DNA of 64,000 bases from an uncultured Alphaproteobacteria bacterium (GCA_937988775.1 CALKHP010000015.1:1-64000), one strand, 5' to 3'. Numbered from the stretch's first letter, positions 8,414 to 18,479 are shown. The notes: generated by a model from the letters alone, not told the origin. Translations and numbers: made by a program.

Positions 8414-8586
8414 GCCCTGACGGTCCCCGCGCAGGCGGGAATCGTCGTTGACCGGGTTTACAGAGATGCTTGCCGGAGATATCCGGCAGGCATGACGTGT
8501 TTCTGGCGTGCCGCTTTCTGCGACCGACAGCGACAGACATAGCCGAGCGAGCGGCCGGGTGCGCCGCGCCAGTGTAGGAGCCAAGC
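8414..8586 (+). repeat. rplR-rpsE gap with repeat remnant and hairpin
   Basis: This 173-nt spacer inside the spc operon contains no gene. At 8422-8444 it has a degraded copy (CCCCGCGCAGGCGGGAAT) of the palindromic module found elsewhere in the window, for example at 18480 and 57556. At 8466-8493 there is a strong hairpin, ATGCTTGCCGGA pairing with TCCGGCAGGCAT around GATA with one G-T wobble. No U tract follows, so transcription probably continues into rpsE. Confidence 0.5.
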
Positions 8587-9162
8587 ATGGCAAGAGAACC
8601 CCGAGAGGGTGGTCGCGGTCGCGACCGTGAGGAGCGCGACAACGAGTTCGTCGATCGCCTCGTGCATATCAACCGTGTCGCGAAGACCGTGAAGGGTGGC
8701 CGCCGCATGGCGTTCGCCGCGCTGGTCGTCGTCGGCGACCAGAAGGGCCGCGTCGGCTACGGCCACGGCAAGGCCCGCGAAGTGCCGGAAGCGATCCGCA
8801 AGGCCACCGAGAGCGCCAAGCGCGGCCTGATCCGCGTGCCGCTGCGCGAGGGCCGCACCCTGCATCATGACGTCAACGGGCGTCACGGCGCCGGCAAGGT
8901 CGTGCTGCGTTCGGCGCCGGCCGGTACCGGCATCATCGCCGGTGGTCCGATGCGCGCCGTGTTCGAGAGCCTCGGCATGGCCGACGTCGTCGCCAAGTCG
9001 ATGGGCTCGTCGAACCCCTACAACATGGTGCGCGCCACATTCGACGCCTTGAAGGCCGAGGACAGCCCCCGTTCGGTGGCCGCCCGTCGCGGCATCAAGG
9101 TCTCGACCCTGCAGTCGCGCCGCCAGGGCATCGCCGATATCGATGCCTCCGGCGACGCGTGA
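8587..9162 (+). CDS. rpsE: 30S ribosomal protein S5
   Basis: A 191-residue S5 with an Arg/Glu-rich N-terminal extension (residues 1-17), then the double-stranded-RNA-binding-like domain with GGRRMAFAALVVVGDQKGRV and the C-terminal domain with SSNPYNMVRATFDALK. It helps decoding fidelity and mRNA unwinding. The ATG at 8587 follows AGGAGCCAAGC, a good ribosome-binding site. Confidence 0.98.
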   Translation: MAREPREGGRGRDREERDNEFVDRLVHINRVAKTVKGGRRMAFAALVVVGDQKGRVGYGHGKAREVPEAIRKATESAKRGLIRVPLREGRTLHHDVNGRHGAGKVVLRSAPAGTGIIAGGPMRAVFESLGMADVVAKSMGSSNPYNMVRATFDALKAEDSPRSVAARRGIKVSTLQSRRQGIADIDASGDA

Positions 9163-9173
9163 GGGAGGGTGAC

Positions 9174-9368
9174 ATGGCCAAGACACCGAACAAGACCGTC
9201 ACGGTCGAACAGACCGGCAGCCCGATCCGTCGGCCTGTCGCGCAGCGCCAGACCCTGGTTGGTCTCGGCCTGAACAAGATTGGTCGCCGCTCCGTGCTGC
9301 AGGACACCCCTGCCGTGCGTGGCATGATCGCCAAGGTTGCGCACATGGTGCGCGTCGTCGAAGAGTGA
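9174..9368 (+). CDS. rpmD: 50S ribosomal protein L30
   Basis: A 64-residue protein starting MAKTPNKTVTVEQTGSPIRR with QTLVGLGLNKIGRRSVLQDT, the standard L30 core. The ATG at 9174 follows GGGAGGGTGAC; the GTG at 9159 lies in the rpsE stop region and is less likely. L30 binds 5S/23S rRNA. rplO follows after 10 nt. Confidence 0.97.
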   Translation: MAKTPNKTVTVEQTGSPIRRPVAQRQTLVGLGLNKIGRRSVLQDTPAVRGMIAKVAHMVRVVEE

Positions 9369-9378
9369 GGAGAGCATC

Positions 9379-9861
9379 ATGAAACTCACCGATCTCAGGG
9401 ACAATCCTGGCGCGGTCAAGGAACGCATGCGCGTTGGCCGCGGCATCGGCTCCGGCAAGGGCAAGACGGGCGGACGTGGCGTCAAGGGCCAGAAGTCGCG
9501 CTCGGGCGTCGCGATCAAGGGCTTCGAGGGCGGCCAGATGCCGCTGCATCGCCGCCTGCCGAAGCGGGGCTTCCACAACCACCACGCCCGCGACCTCAAC
9601 GAGGTCAATGTCGGTCGCATCCAGCTCGCGATCGACGCCAAGAACCTCGACGCCGCGCAGCCGATTACGGTCGATGCGCTGGTCGCCGCCGGCATCTGCG
9701 CGCGCAAGCGTGACGGGGTGAAGATCCTCGGCGTCGGCGAACTCAAGGCTAAGGTCGCCTTCGAGGTGTTCGCCGCCTCGAAGACCGCGGTCGCGGCCGT
9801 CGAGAAGGCGGGCGGCTCGGTCAAGATCCTGGCGCCGGCCGAGGCTCCCGCCGAAGCGTGA
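9379..9861 (+). CDS. rplO: 50S ribosomal protein L15
   Basis: A 160-residue L15 starting MKLTDLRDNPGAVKERMR at the ATG at 9379 behind GAGGAGAGC. The glycine-rich stretch GRGIGSGKGKTGGRGVKGQK is characteristic. The C-terminus ends in an Ala/Pro/Glu tail. secY follows after 109 nt, a common arrangement because L15 and SecY are co-transcribed in many bacteria. Confidence 0.98.
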   Translation: MKLTDLRDNPGAVKERMRVGRGIGSGKGKTGGRGVKGQKSRSGVAIKGFEGGQMPLHRRLPKRGFHNHHARDLNEVNVGRIQLAIDAKNLDAAQPITVDALVAAGICARKRDGVKILGVGELKAKVAFEVFAASKTAVAAVEKAGGSVKILAPAEAPAEA

Positions 9862-9970
9862 ACAAGAAAACGTGCCGCAGGTGTCAAACGCCTGCGGCAT
9901 GATTATGTGGAAGACTTCTTCCCCCTCATAGAGGCGCGGGTTTCCGCGTCGCGCTGCGATAGGCGTCAAG

Positions 9971-11302
9971 ATGGCTTCCGCTGCCGAACAGCTTGCACAG
10001 AACCTCAATTTCGGAGCTTTCGCCAAGGCGAGCGAGCTCAAGAAACGCATCTGGTTCACGCTGGGCGCGCTGCTCGTCTACCGGCTCGGCACCTATGTGC
10101 CGCTGCCCGGCATCAATCCGGACGCGATCGCCGGCATCTTCAAGCAGGCGCAGACCGGCATCCTGGGCATGTTCAACATGTTCTCGGGCGGCGCCGCCGG
10201 GCGCCTGGCGATCTTCGCGCTGAACATCATGCCGTATATCTCGGCATCGATCATCATCCAGCTCATGACCTCGGTCAGCCCGACGCTGGAGGCGCTCAAG
10301 AAAGAGGGCGAATCCGGCCGCCAGGTCATCAACCAGTACACGCGCTACCTGACGGTGGTGCTGGCGCTGTTCCAGTCCTACGGCATCGCGGTCGGCCTCG
10401 AGGGCTCGCCCAATGTCGTGCACGATCCGGGCATGTTCTTCCGCATCTCGACCGTGATCACGCTGACCGGCGGCACGCTGTTCCTGATGTGGCTCGGCGA
10501 GCAGATCACCTCGCGCGGCATCGGCAACGGCACCTCGCTGATCATCTTCGCCGGCATCGTCGCGGAACTGCCGGCAGCGATCGCCGGTACGCTCGAACTG
10601 TCGCGCCAGGGCGCGATCTCGATCGGCGTCATCCTCATCGTGCTGGTGATGGCGATCGCGGTCACCGCCGTGATCGTGTTCATGGAGCGGGCGCAACGCC
10701 GCATCCTGATCAATTATCCGAAGCGGCAGGTCGGCAACAAGGTCTACGAGGGGCAGACCTCGTTCCTGCCGCTCAAGCTCAACATGTCGGGCGTGATCCC
10801 GCCGATCTTCGCCTCGTCGCTGCTGCTGCTGCCGACGACGATCGCGCAGTTCTACGCCACGAGCGGCCCGCAATGGCTGCAGACGATGACTGCCGCGCTC
10901 GGCCAGGGCCGGCCGCTGTTCATGACGCTCTATACCGCGCTGATCGTGTTCTTCACGTTCTTCTACACCGCGATCGTGTTCAACCCGACCGAGACGGCCG
11001 ACAACCTGCGCAAGCAGGGCGGCTTCATCCCCGGCATCCGGCCCGGCGAGCGCACGGCGAGCTTCATCGATCAGGTGCTGACCCGCATCACGGTGCTGGG
11101 CGCGGCCTATCTGGCGCTGGTCTGCCTGTTGCCGGAAATGCTGATCTCCTACGTTGCGCTGCCGTTCTATTTCGGCGGAACCTCGCTTCTGATCGTGGTC
11201 AGCGTTACCATGGACACCGTTGCGCAGATTCACGGCTATCTGCTGGCGCATCAGTATGAAGGGCTCGTCAAGAAGGCCAAGCTCAGGGGCAAGAAGAGAT
11301 GA
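9971..11302 (+). CDS. secY: Protein translocase subunit SecY
   Basis: A 443-residue polytopic inner-membrane protein with about ten membrane segments, the channel of the Sec translocon. PLPGINPDAIAGIF, IMPYISASIIIQLM and the cytoplasmic loop YPKRQVGNKVYEGQ are SecY signatures. The C-terminal tail YEGLVKKAKLRGKKR is typical. The start ATG at 9971 is preceded by only a weak ribosome-binding site. The gene overlaps adk by 4 nt (ATGA). Confidence 0.98.
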   Translation: MASAAEQLAQNLNFGAFAKASELKKRIWFTLGALLVYRLGTYVPLPGINPDAIAGIFKQAQTGILGMFNMFSGGAAGRLAIFALNIMPYISASIIIQLMTSVSPTLEALKKEGESGRQVINQYTRYLTVVLALFQSYGIAVGLEGSPNVVHDPGMFFRISTVITLTGGTLFLMWLGEQITSRGIGNGTSLIIFAGIVAELPAAIAGTLELSRQGAISIGVILIVLVMAIAVTAVIVFMERAQRRILINYPKRQVGNKVYEGQTSFLPLKLNMSGVIPPIFASSLLLLPTTIAQFYATSGPQWLQTMTAALGQGRPLFMTLYTALIVFFTFFYTAIVFNPTETADNLRKQGGFIPGIRPGERTASFIDQVLTRITVLGAAYLALVCLLPEMLISYVALPFYFGGTSLLIVVSVTMDTVAQIHGYLLAHQYEGLVKKAKLRGKKR

Positions 11303-11883
11303 GGCTGATTTTGCTTGGGCCGCCGGGGGCGGGCAAGGGAACGCAGGCGGCCAGGATGGTCGAGACATACGGAATTCCGCAACTTTCGACCGGCGACATG
11401 CTGCGGGCGGCCGTGCAGGCCAAGACCCCGGTGGGGCTGAAGGCCAAGGCGGTGATGGAGGCGGGGGGGCTCGTTTCCGACGACATCGTCATCGGCATCG
11501 TCGCCGACCGCATCGGCGAGCCCGACGCGCGCAACGGTTTCATCCTCGATGGTTTCCCGCGCACCGTGGCGCAGGCCGAGGCGCTTTCGACCATGCTCGA
11601 TTCGAAAGCACTGGCGCTCGACGCGGTGATCGAACTGGAAGTCGACCAGTCGTTGCTCATCGATCGCATCATGACCCGCGCCGCCGAGGCCAAGGCCAAC
11701 GGCCAGCCGGTGCGCAAGGATGACGATCCGGACGTTTTCAAGACCAGGCTTGCCGCCTATAACCGCGATACGGCGGTGGTGGCGCCTTACTACCGCAAAC
11801 ATGGCCTGTTGCGCACGATTGACGGCATGCAGCCGATCGATGCCGTGACGGCGGCGATCGATCATGTCTTGACAAAAGGTTGA
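11299..11883 (+). CDS. adk: Adenylate kinase (short LID form)
   Basis: A 194-residue adenylate kinase, which converts ATP + AMP to 2 ADP. The P-loop GPPGAGKGTQ lies at residues 7-16, the NMP site around TGDMLR, and DGFPRT at residues 79-84. The short LID region without four zinc-binding cysteines marks the short form common in alphaproteobacteria. It overlaps secY by 4 nt, the conserved secY-adk pairing. Confidence 0.98.
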   Translation: MRLILLGPPGAGKGTQAARMVETYGIPQLSTGDMLRAAVQAKTPVGLKAKAVMEAGGLVSDDIVIGIVADRIGEPDARNGFILDGFPRTVAQAEALSTMLDSKALALDAVIELEVDQSLLIDRIMTRAAEAKANGQPVRKDDDPDVFKTRLAAYNRDTAVVAPYYRKHGLLRTIDGMQPIDAVTAAIDHVLTKG

Positions 11884-11908
11884 CGCGGCGCTCCCGAGCC
11901 TATATAGG
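11880..11908 (+). promoter_or_regulatory. Possible sigma-70 promoter before rpsM
   Basis: TTGACG at 11880-11885, at the end of adk, is followed after 15-17 nt by TATATAGG (11901-11908). This resembles a housekeeping promoter. It would give the rpsM-rpsK-rpoA-rplQ group its own transcript. Sequence match only. Confidence 0.4.
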
Positions 11909-11934
11909 GCGCGCTTCGGCTTCATCGTCGCGCG

Positions 11935-11968
11935 CCGGAGGTCTTCTCGCGAAGATCCTCCGGAGTTT
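11935..11968 (+). terminator. Attenuator-like hairpin 1 before rpsM
   Basis: CCGGAGGTCTTC pairs with GAAGATCCTCCGG (one bulged base, TCGC loop; stem ends at 11963), followed by AGTTTT. It looks like an intrinsic terminator but sits between a possible promoter and rpsM, so it may act as an attenuator. Confidence 0.45.
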
Positions 11969-11982
11969 TGCGTTGCAAGCAC

Positions 11983-12016
11983 CCCGCAAGGGCCGGGCTC
12001 CACCGGCGCGGGTTTT
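11983..12016 (+). terminator. Attenuator-like hairpin 2 before rpsM
   Basis: CCCGC at 11983-11987 pairs with GCGGG at 12008-12012 with an inner CCGG helix, and TTTTC follows directly. It is the second terminator-like structure in the 171-nt rpsM leader. A third small hairpin (GCCCC/GGGGC) lies near 12023-12038, just before the ribosome-binding site. Confidence 0.4.
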
Positions 12017-12054
12017 CTGAACGCCCCCATGAGGGGCCTAAATGGAGATGGACA

Positions 12055-12423
12055 GTGGCTCGTATCGCCGGCGTAAACTTGCCAACCCAGAAGCGCGTGG
12101 TCATCGCGCTGCGTTACATTCACGGCATCGGCCCGAACAAGTCGGCCGAGATTTGCGAGAAGGTCGGCATCCCCGCCGATCGCCGCATCAACCAGTTGAC
12201 CGATGCCGAGATCCTCGCGATCCGCGAGACGATCGATCGCGATTACGTCGTCGAGGGCGACCTGCGCCGCGACACCGCGATGAACATCAAGCGCTTGATG
12301 GATCTTGGCTGCTATCGCGGCCTGCGTCATCGCCGTGGCCTGCCGGTGCGTGGCCAGCGCACGCATACCAATGCGCGCACCCGCAAGGGCAAGCCGAAGG
12401 CGATCGCCGGCAAGAAGAAGTAA
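12055..12423 (+). CDS. rpsM: 30S ribosomal protein S13
   Basis: A 122-residue S13 with the universal N-terminus ARIAGVNLPTQKRV after a GTG start at 12055. TGGAGATGG precedes it with good spacing; the longer reading from 11968 runs through the hairpin leader and is rejected. The C-terminal GQRTHTNARTRKGKPK tail reaches the P-site tRNA. First gene of the alpha-operon part. Confidence 0.97.
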   Translation: MARIAGVNLPTQKRVVIALRYIHGIGPNKSAEICEKVGIPADRRINQLTDAEILAIRETIDRDYVVEGDLRRDTAMNIKRLMDLGCYRGLRHRRGLPVRGQRTHTNARTRKGKPKAIAGKKK

Positions 12424-12440
12424 TCTTTTCCGCTAAACCT

Positions 12441-12461
12441 GTGGCCGCCGCGCGCGGCCAC
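12441..12461 (+). promoter_or_regulatory. Perfect hairpin between rpsM and rpsK
   Basis: GTGGCCGC pairs exactly with GCGGCCAC around a CGCGC loop in the 88-nt rpsM-rpsK gap. No U run follows, so it is not an intrinsic terminator. Its role is unknown. Confidence 0.4.
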
Positions 12462-12511
12462 GCATCCCCAGCGCCTGGCGTGACGGGCGCGTCTGAAGGA
12501 TTTTTGACAAG

Positions 12512-12901
12512 ATGGCAAAAGAAGCTCAGCGCGTGAAGCGCCGCGAACGCAAGAACATCGTTTCCGGCGTCGCGCATGTGAACGCCTCGTTCAATAACAC
12601 CATGGTCACCATCACCGACGCGCAGGGCAACACGATTTCGTGGTCCTCGGCCGGCACGATGGGGTTCAAGGGCTCGCGCAAGTCGACGCCGTACGCGGCG
12701 CAGGTCGCGGCCGAGGATGCCGCCCGCAAGGCGGCCGAGCATGGCATGCGCACGCTCGAGGTCGAGGTTTCCGGGCCTGGCTCGGGGCGTGAATCGGCGC
12801 TGCGCGCGCTGCAGGCCGCCGGTTTCCAGGTGACCTCGATCCGTGACGTGACGACGATCCCGCACAATGGTTGCCGGCCGCGCAAGCGTCGCCGGGTGTG
12901 A
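12512..12901 (+). CDS. rpsK: 30S ribosomal protein S11
   Basis: A 129-residue S11 with AHVNASFNNTMVTITDAQGN, SAGTMGFKGSRKSTPYAAQ and the C-terminal TTIPHNGCRPRKRRRV. It forms part of the 30S platform and the mRNA exit region. rpsD, which often follows rpsK in other phyla, is absent, as usual for alphaproteobacteria. Confidence 0.98.
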   Translation: MAKEAQRVKRRERKNIVSGVAHVNASFNNTMVTITDAQGNTISWSSAGTMGFKGSRKSTPYAAQVAAEDAARKAAEHGMRTLEVEVSGPGSGRESALRALQAAGFQVTSIRDVTTIPHNGCRPRKRRRV

Positions 12902-13001
12902 TTTTCAGCCAAGACTTTTCACTTTCTGATTCAAATCATCCTTTCGGTCGCTTCCTCCTTTTTCGGAGCCTGGCGACAACCGTGATCCTGAAGGTGCCGA
13001 A

Positions 13002-14018
13002 GTGATCCAGAAGAACTGGCAAGAACTGATCAAGCCGACCAAGCTCGAGATCGTCGGTGGCGACGATGCCAAGCGCAATGCGACCCTCGTCGCGGAGCCG
13101 CTGGAGCGCGGCTTCGGGTTGACGCTGGGCAATGCGCTCCGGCGCATCCTGCTGTCGTCGCTGCAAGGCGCCGCCGTGACCGCGATGCAGATCGACGGCG
13201 TGGTGCACGAATTCTCGTCGATCCCCGGCGTGCGCGAGGATGTCACCGACATCGTGCTCAACGTCAAGGACATCGCCATCAAGATGCAGGGCGACGGCCC
13301 GAAGCGCATGACGCTGCGCAAGACCGGGCCGGGCACGGTGACGGCGGGCGACATCAATGTCGTCGGCGACATCGAGGTGCTCAATCCGGAACTGGCGCTG
13401 TGCACGCTCGATGACGGCGCCGAGATCCGCATCGAATTCACCGTCGATACCGGCAAGGGCTACGTGCCGGCCGAGCGCAACCGCGCCGAGGATGCGCCGA
13501 TCGGGCTGATCCCGGTCGACAGCCTGTATTCGCCGGTGCGCAAGGTATCGTACCGCGTCGAGAACACCCGCTCGGGCCAGGTGCTCGACTATGACAAGCT
13601 GACCATGGCGGTCGAGACCGACGGTTCGATCACGCCGGAAGACGCGGTCGCCTATGCCGCGCGCATCCTGCAGGACCAGCTCGACGTGTTCCTCAACTTC
13701 GAGGAGCCGAAGCGCGAGGAGACGGCGCCGGCCATTCCGGAGCTCGCCTTCAACCCGGCGCTGCTCAAGAAGGTCGACGAACTCGAACTGTCGGTGCGTT
13801 CGGCCAACTGCCTGAAGAACGACAACATCGTCTATATCGGCGACCTGATCCAGAAGACGGAAGCCGAGATGCTGCGCACGCCGAACTTCGGCCGCAAGTC
13901 GCTCAATGAGATCAAGGAAGTGCTGGCGCAAATGGGCCTGCACCTCGGCATGGATGTCAGCGGTTGGCCGCCGGAGAACATCGAAGAGTTGGCCAAGCGT
14001 TTCGAAGAACACTACTGA
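13002..14018 (+). CDS. rpoA: DNA-directed RNA polymerase subunit alpha
   Basis: A 338-residue alpha subunit with a GTG start at 13002. The N-terminal dimerisation domain has the LERGFGLTLGNALRRILLSS signature (residues about 30-49). The C-terminal domain has NCLKNDNIVYIGDLIQKTEAEML and NFGRKSLNEIKE, which bind UP elements and activators. The 100-nt gap before it is relatively AT-rich, with no clear hairpin. Confidence 0.98.
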   Translation: MIQKNWQELIKPTKLEIVGGDDAKRNATLVAEPLERGFGLTLGNALRRILLSSLQGAAVTAMQIDGVVHEFSSIPGVREDVTDIVLNVKDIAIKMQGDGPKRMTLRKTGPGTVTAGDINVVGDIEVLNPELALCTLDDGAEIRIEFTVDTGKGYVPAERNRAEDAPIGLIPVDSLYSPVRKVSYRVENTRSGQVLDYDKLTMAVETDGSITPEDAVAYAARILQDQLDVFLNFEEPKREETAPAIPELAFNPALLKKVDELELSVRSANCLKNDNIVYIGDLIQKTEAEMLRTPNFGRKSLNEIKEVLAQMGLHLGMDVSGWPPENIEELAKRFEEHY

Positions 14019-14102
14019 GCAAATTGCGCGGGTAGGGGAACGCTCTACCCGCGATAATCCCGGCCGTACCTTGGCACGGCGGCCGCAATCAAGGAGTTAG
14101 CC

Positions 14103-14537
14103 ATGCGTCACGGTTTCAGGGGCCGCCGATTCAACCGCCGCGTCGAGCACCGCAAAGCACTGTTCCTCAACCTGTCCTCCGCGCTCATCACGCATGAGCA
14201 GATCGTGACCACGCTGCCGAAGGCGAAGGACCTGCGTCCCGTCGTCGAGAAGCTGGTGACGCTCGCCAAGCGCGGCGACCTGCATGCCCGCCGCCAGGCG
14301 ATCGCCACGTTGCGCGATCCGGACGTGGTCAAGAAGCTGTTCGATGTGCTCGGCCCCCGCTACAAGGAGCGCAACGGCGGTTACACGCGCGTGCTCAAGG
14401 CCGGCTTCCGCTTCGGCGACAACGCGCCGATGGCGGTGATCGAGTTTGTCGAGCGCGATGTCGACGCCAAGGGCAAGGCCGACCGGGAGCGCGTTGCTGC
14501 TGAGGCGGCCAACGCTCCGGCGGATGCCGCCGCCTGA
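14103..14537 (+). CDS. rplQ: 50S ribosomal protein L17
   Basis: A 144-residue L17 starting MRHGFRGRRFNRRVEHRKAL, with ITHEQIVTTLPKAKDLRPVVEKL. The C-terminus carries an Ala-rich extension after VERDVDAKGK. It closes the ribosomal cluster: a strong intrinsic terminator follows 25 nt downstream. Confidence 0.98.
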   Translation: MRHGFRGRRFNRRVEHRKALFLNLSSALITHEQIVTTLPKAKDLRPVVEKLVTLAKRGDLHARRQAIATLRDPDVVKKLFDVLGPRYKERNGGYTRVLKAGFRFGDNAPMAVIEFVERDVDAKGKADRERVAAEAANAPADAAA

Positions 14538-14561
14538 CCCCAGGCGCATCGCGATGCTTTC

Positions 14562-14586
14562 AAAAGGCGGCTTCGGCCGCCTTTTT
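14562..14586 (+). terminator. Intrinsic terminator after rplQ
   Basis: AAAAGGCGGC pairs with GCCGCCTTTTT around a TTCG tetraloop, ending in a T run. This is a textbook Rho-independent terminator at the end of the ribosomal-protein cluster. Confidence 0.9.
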
Positions 14587-14773
14587 CATTGCGCCGGCCG
14601 GGCTGGGGCGGAGCCGGAGAAACCGATTCCGGAAAATACGCCAGGTGGTTGTTCCAGCGTGGATTCGGGCGCGGGCGCCCGGCGGCGATGTTCACTTGGA
14701 TTACGCCAACTGAACCATTGCGAAGGACATGGCGCAGGACTAGCGTGACGCCTCCCGGTTGGGAGGGAACGCA

Positions 14774-15619
14774 ATGCGAAAATTGGTAGGCTTGGCGCTG
14801 TCGGTCGCGATGGCGGCGATGGCGGGTGCGGCAGCGGCTGAGACGCCGGTCGCGCGCGGCAGTTATCTCGTCAACACGGTGATGACGTGCCAGAACTGTC
14901 ATACGCCGAAGGGGCCGACCGGCGATATCGTCAACAAGGCGTTTTCGGGCGGGCTGTCATGGGATGAGCCGCCGTTCAAGGTCACGGCGCCGAACATCAC
15001 GCAGGACAAGGCGACCGGCATCGGCAACTGGAGCGACGCCGAGATCAAGACCCTGATGCTCACCGCCCGGCGCCCGGATGGCACCGTCATCGCGCCGCTG
15101 ATGCCGACGGGCTATTACAATATCCTGACGCCGGCCGATCTCGACGCCATCGTCGCTTATCTGCGCACCATCAAGCCGATCAGCAACAAGGTGCCGGCGC
15201 CGGTGTATCGTGTCGCGATGGCGCAGGAAATCCTGCCCGGCGCCGAGAAGCCGGTGGATCCCGCCAGCCTTGGCGACAAGGTGAAGCGCGGCGCCTATCT
15301 CGGCACGATCGCCCATTGCATGGAGTGCCACACGCCGCTCGACAAGGGGCGCCATCTGTTCGAGACCAGCCTCGGCGCGGGCGGGCAGGCATTTCCGGGG
15401 CCGTGGGGCACCTCGGTCTCGCGCAACATCACCTCGGACAAGGCGGCCGGGCTCGGTAACTGGAGCGACGCGGAGATCAAGCGCGCCATCACGCATGGCG
15501 TCAGCCGGGACGGCGAGCGGCTCAAGCCGCCAATGGGGTTCGGCTATTACGCGAAGATGAGCGATGGCGATCTCGATGCGATCGTCGCCTGGCTGAGGAC
15601 GGTGCCGCCGAAGCCATAA
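14774..15619 (+). CDS. Exported diheme c-type cytochrome
   Basis: A 281-residue protein with a signal peptide (residues 1-22, ending AAAAE). It has two CxxCH haem sites, CQNCH at residues 39-43 and CMECH at 182-186, each in a domain of about 130 residues with similar GNWSDAEIK and DLDAIVAYLRT segments, so it is an internal duplication. The family includes cytochrome subunits that accept electrons from periplasmic dehydrogenases, but no dehydrogenase gene is adjacent. The ATG at 14774 follows GGGAGGGAAC. The electron donor is unknown. Confidence 0.88.
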   Translation: MRKLVGLALSVAMAAMAGAAAAETPVARGSYLVNTVMTCQNCHTPKGPTGDIVNKAFSGGLSWDEPPFKVTAPNITQDKATGIGNWSDAEIKTLMLTARRPDGTVIAPLMPTGYYNILTPADLDAIVAYLRTIKPISNKVPAPVYRVAMAQEILPGAEKPVDPASLGDKVKRGAYLGTIAHCMECHTPLDKGRHLFETSLGAGGQAFPGPWGTSVSRNITSDKAAGLGNWSDAEIKRAITHGVSRDGERLKPPMGFGYYAKMSDGDLDAIVAWLRTVPPKP

Positions 15620-15694
15620 ATTGGCGGCCGCCTTCATTTGGCACCGCAGGCTGGGTATAGTCCGGCAACTGTGACAGCTATCGGATTCGCCTGC

Positions 15695-17110
<1,416 letters not shown>

Positions 17111-17150
17111 GTGGCTGGCTTGCACGAAGCCTAGGCGTTATTGTCGCCTA

Positions 17151-18461
17151 ATGTCCGATCTGTTCACCAGTGCGGGGCTCGAGCGCGAAGCGCCGCGCCC
17201 GCTTGCCGACCGCCTGCGCCCGCTCGTGCTGGCGGATGTCGTCGGCCAGGACCACCTGACGGGCGACGACGGCGCGCTGAGGCGGCTGCTCGCCTCCGGC
17301 ACCATCGGCTCGCTGATCTTCTGGGGCCCGCCCGGCACCGGCAAGACCACCGTGGCGCGGCTGCTGGCGCATGAGACCAAGCTGCATTTCGAGCAGATCT
17401 CGGCGATCTTCTCCGGCATTGCCGACCTGAAGAAGGTGTTCGAGGCGGCGCGCGGGCGGCGTTCGATCGGCGAGGGCACGCTTCTATTCGTCGACGAGAT
17501 CCACCGCTTCAACCGCACGCAGCAGGATAGTTTCCTGCCGGTGATGGAGGACGGCACCATCACGCTGGTCGGGGCGACGACCGAGAACCCGTCCTTCGCG
17601 CTCAACGCGGCGCTGCTGTCGCGGGCGCGCGTCATGACGTTCCTCGCGCTCGACGAGCCGGCGATCATGCGCCTGTTCCAGCGCGCCGAGGAGGCTGACG
17701 GCGCGGCCTTGCCGCTCGACGAGGACGCGCGGCTGGCGCTCGCCGCCATGGCCGATGGCGACGGTCGGGCGGCCCTGACGCTGGCCGAGGAAGCGCGCCG
17801 CGCCGCCAAGCCCGGCGAGGTATTCGACACGGCGGCGCTGACGGCGGTGCTGCAACGGCGCGCGCCCGTCTATGACAAGTCGCAGGACGGCCATTACAAC
17901 CTGATCTCGGCGCTGCACAAGGCGATCCGCGGCTCGGACCCCGACGCCGCGCTGTATTATTTCGCGCGCATGGTCGATGCCGGGGAGGACCCGCTATTCC
18001 TCGCCCGGCGCCTGGTGCGCATGGCGTCGGAGGATATCGGCAATGCCGATCCGCAGGCGCTGCAAGTGGCGCTCGCCGCCAAGGAAGCCTATGATTTCCT
18101 CGGCTCGCCCGAGGGTGAACTGGCGCTGGCGCAGGTCGTGGTCTATCTCGCCACGGCGCCGAAATCGAACGCGGTCTACAAGGCTTATGGCGCGGCGCTG
18201 CGCACTGCCAAGGCAGGCGGCTCGCTGATGCCGCCCAAGACCGTGCTGAACGCGCCGACCAAGCTGATGAAGGCGGAAGGCTACGGCGCCGATTACGCCT
18301 ATGATCACGACGCGCCCGACGCTTTCTCGGGCCAGGATTACTGGCCGGAGCGCCTTGGTCGCCAGCGTTTCTACGACCCTCCGGAGCGCGGCTTCGAACG
18401 CGAGATCAGGAAGCGCCTCGAGTGGTGGGAAAAGCTGCGCAAGGAGCGGCGCGGCGGTTAG
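17151..18461 (+). CDS. rarA: Replication-associated recombination protein A (RarA/MgsA) AAA+ ATPase
   Basis: A 436-residue AAA+ protein of the RarA/MgsA/WRNIP1 family, acting at stalled replication forks. Walker A GPPGTGKTT is at residues 59-67, Walker B LLFVDEIHRF near 110-119, and the sensor region GATTENPSFALN follows. The C-terminal half has the family's KSQDGHYNLISALHKAIRGSD and tetramerisation domain. It lies 40 nt after the protease gene on the same strand. Confidence 0.95.
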   Translation: MSDLFTSAGLEREAPRPLADRLRPLVLADVVGQDHLTGDDGALRRLLASGTIGSLIFWGPPGTGKTTVARLLAHETKLHFEQISAIFSGIADLKKVFEAARGRRSIGEGTLLFVDEIHRFNRTQQDSFLPVMEDGTITLVGATTENPSFALNAALLSRARVMTFLALDEPAIMRLFQRAEEADGAALPLDEDARLALAAMADGDGRAALTLAEEARRAAKPGEVFDTAALTAVLQRRAPVYDKSQDGHYNLISALHKAIRGSDPDAALYYFARMVDAGEDPLFLARRLVRMASEDIGNADPQALQVALAAKEAYDFLGSPEGELALAQVVVYLATAPKSNAVYKAYGAALRTAKAGGSLMPPKTVLNAPTKLMKAEGYGADYAYDHDAPDAFSGQDYWPERLGRQRFYDPPERGFEREIRKRLEWWEKLRKERRGG

Positions 18462-18479
18462 CCGCTGAATGCGTGTAGT

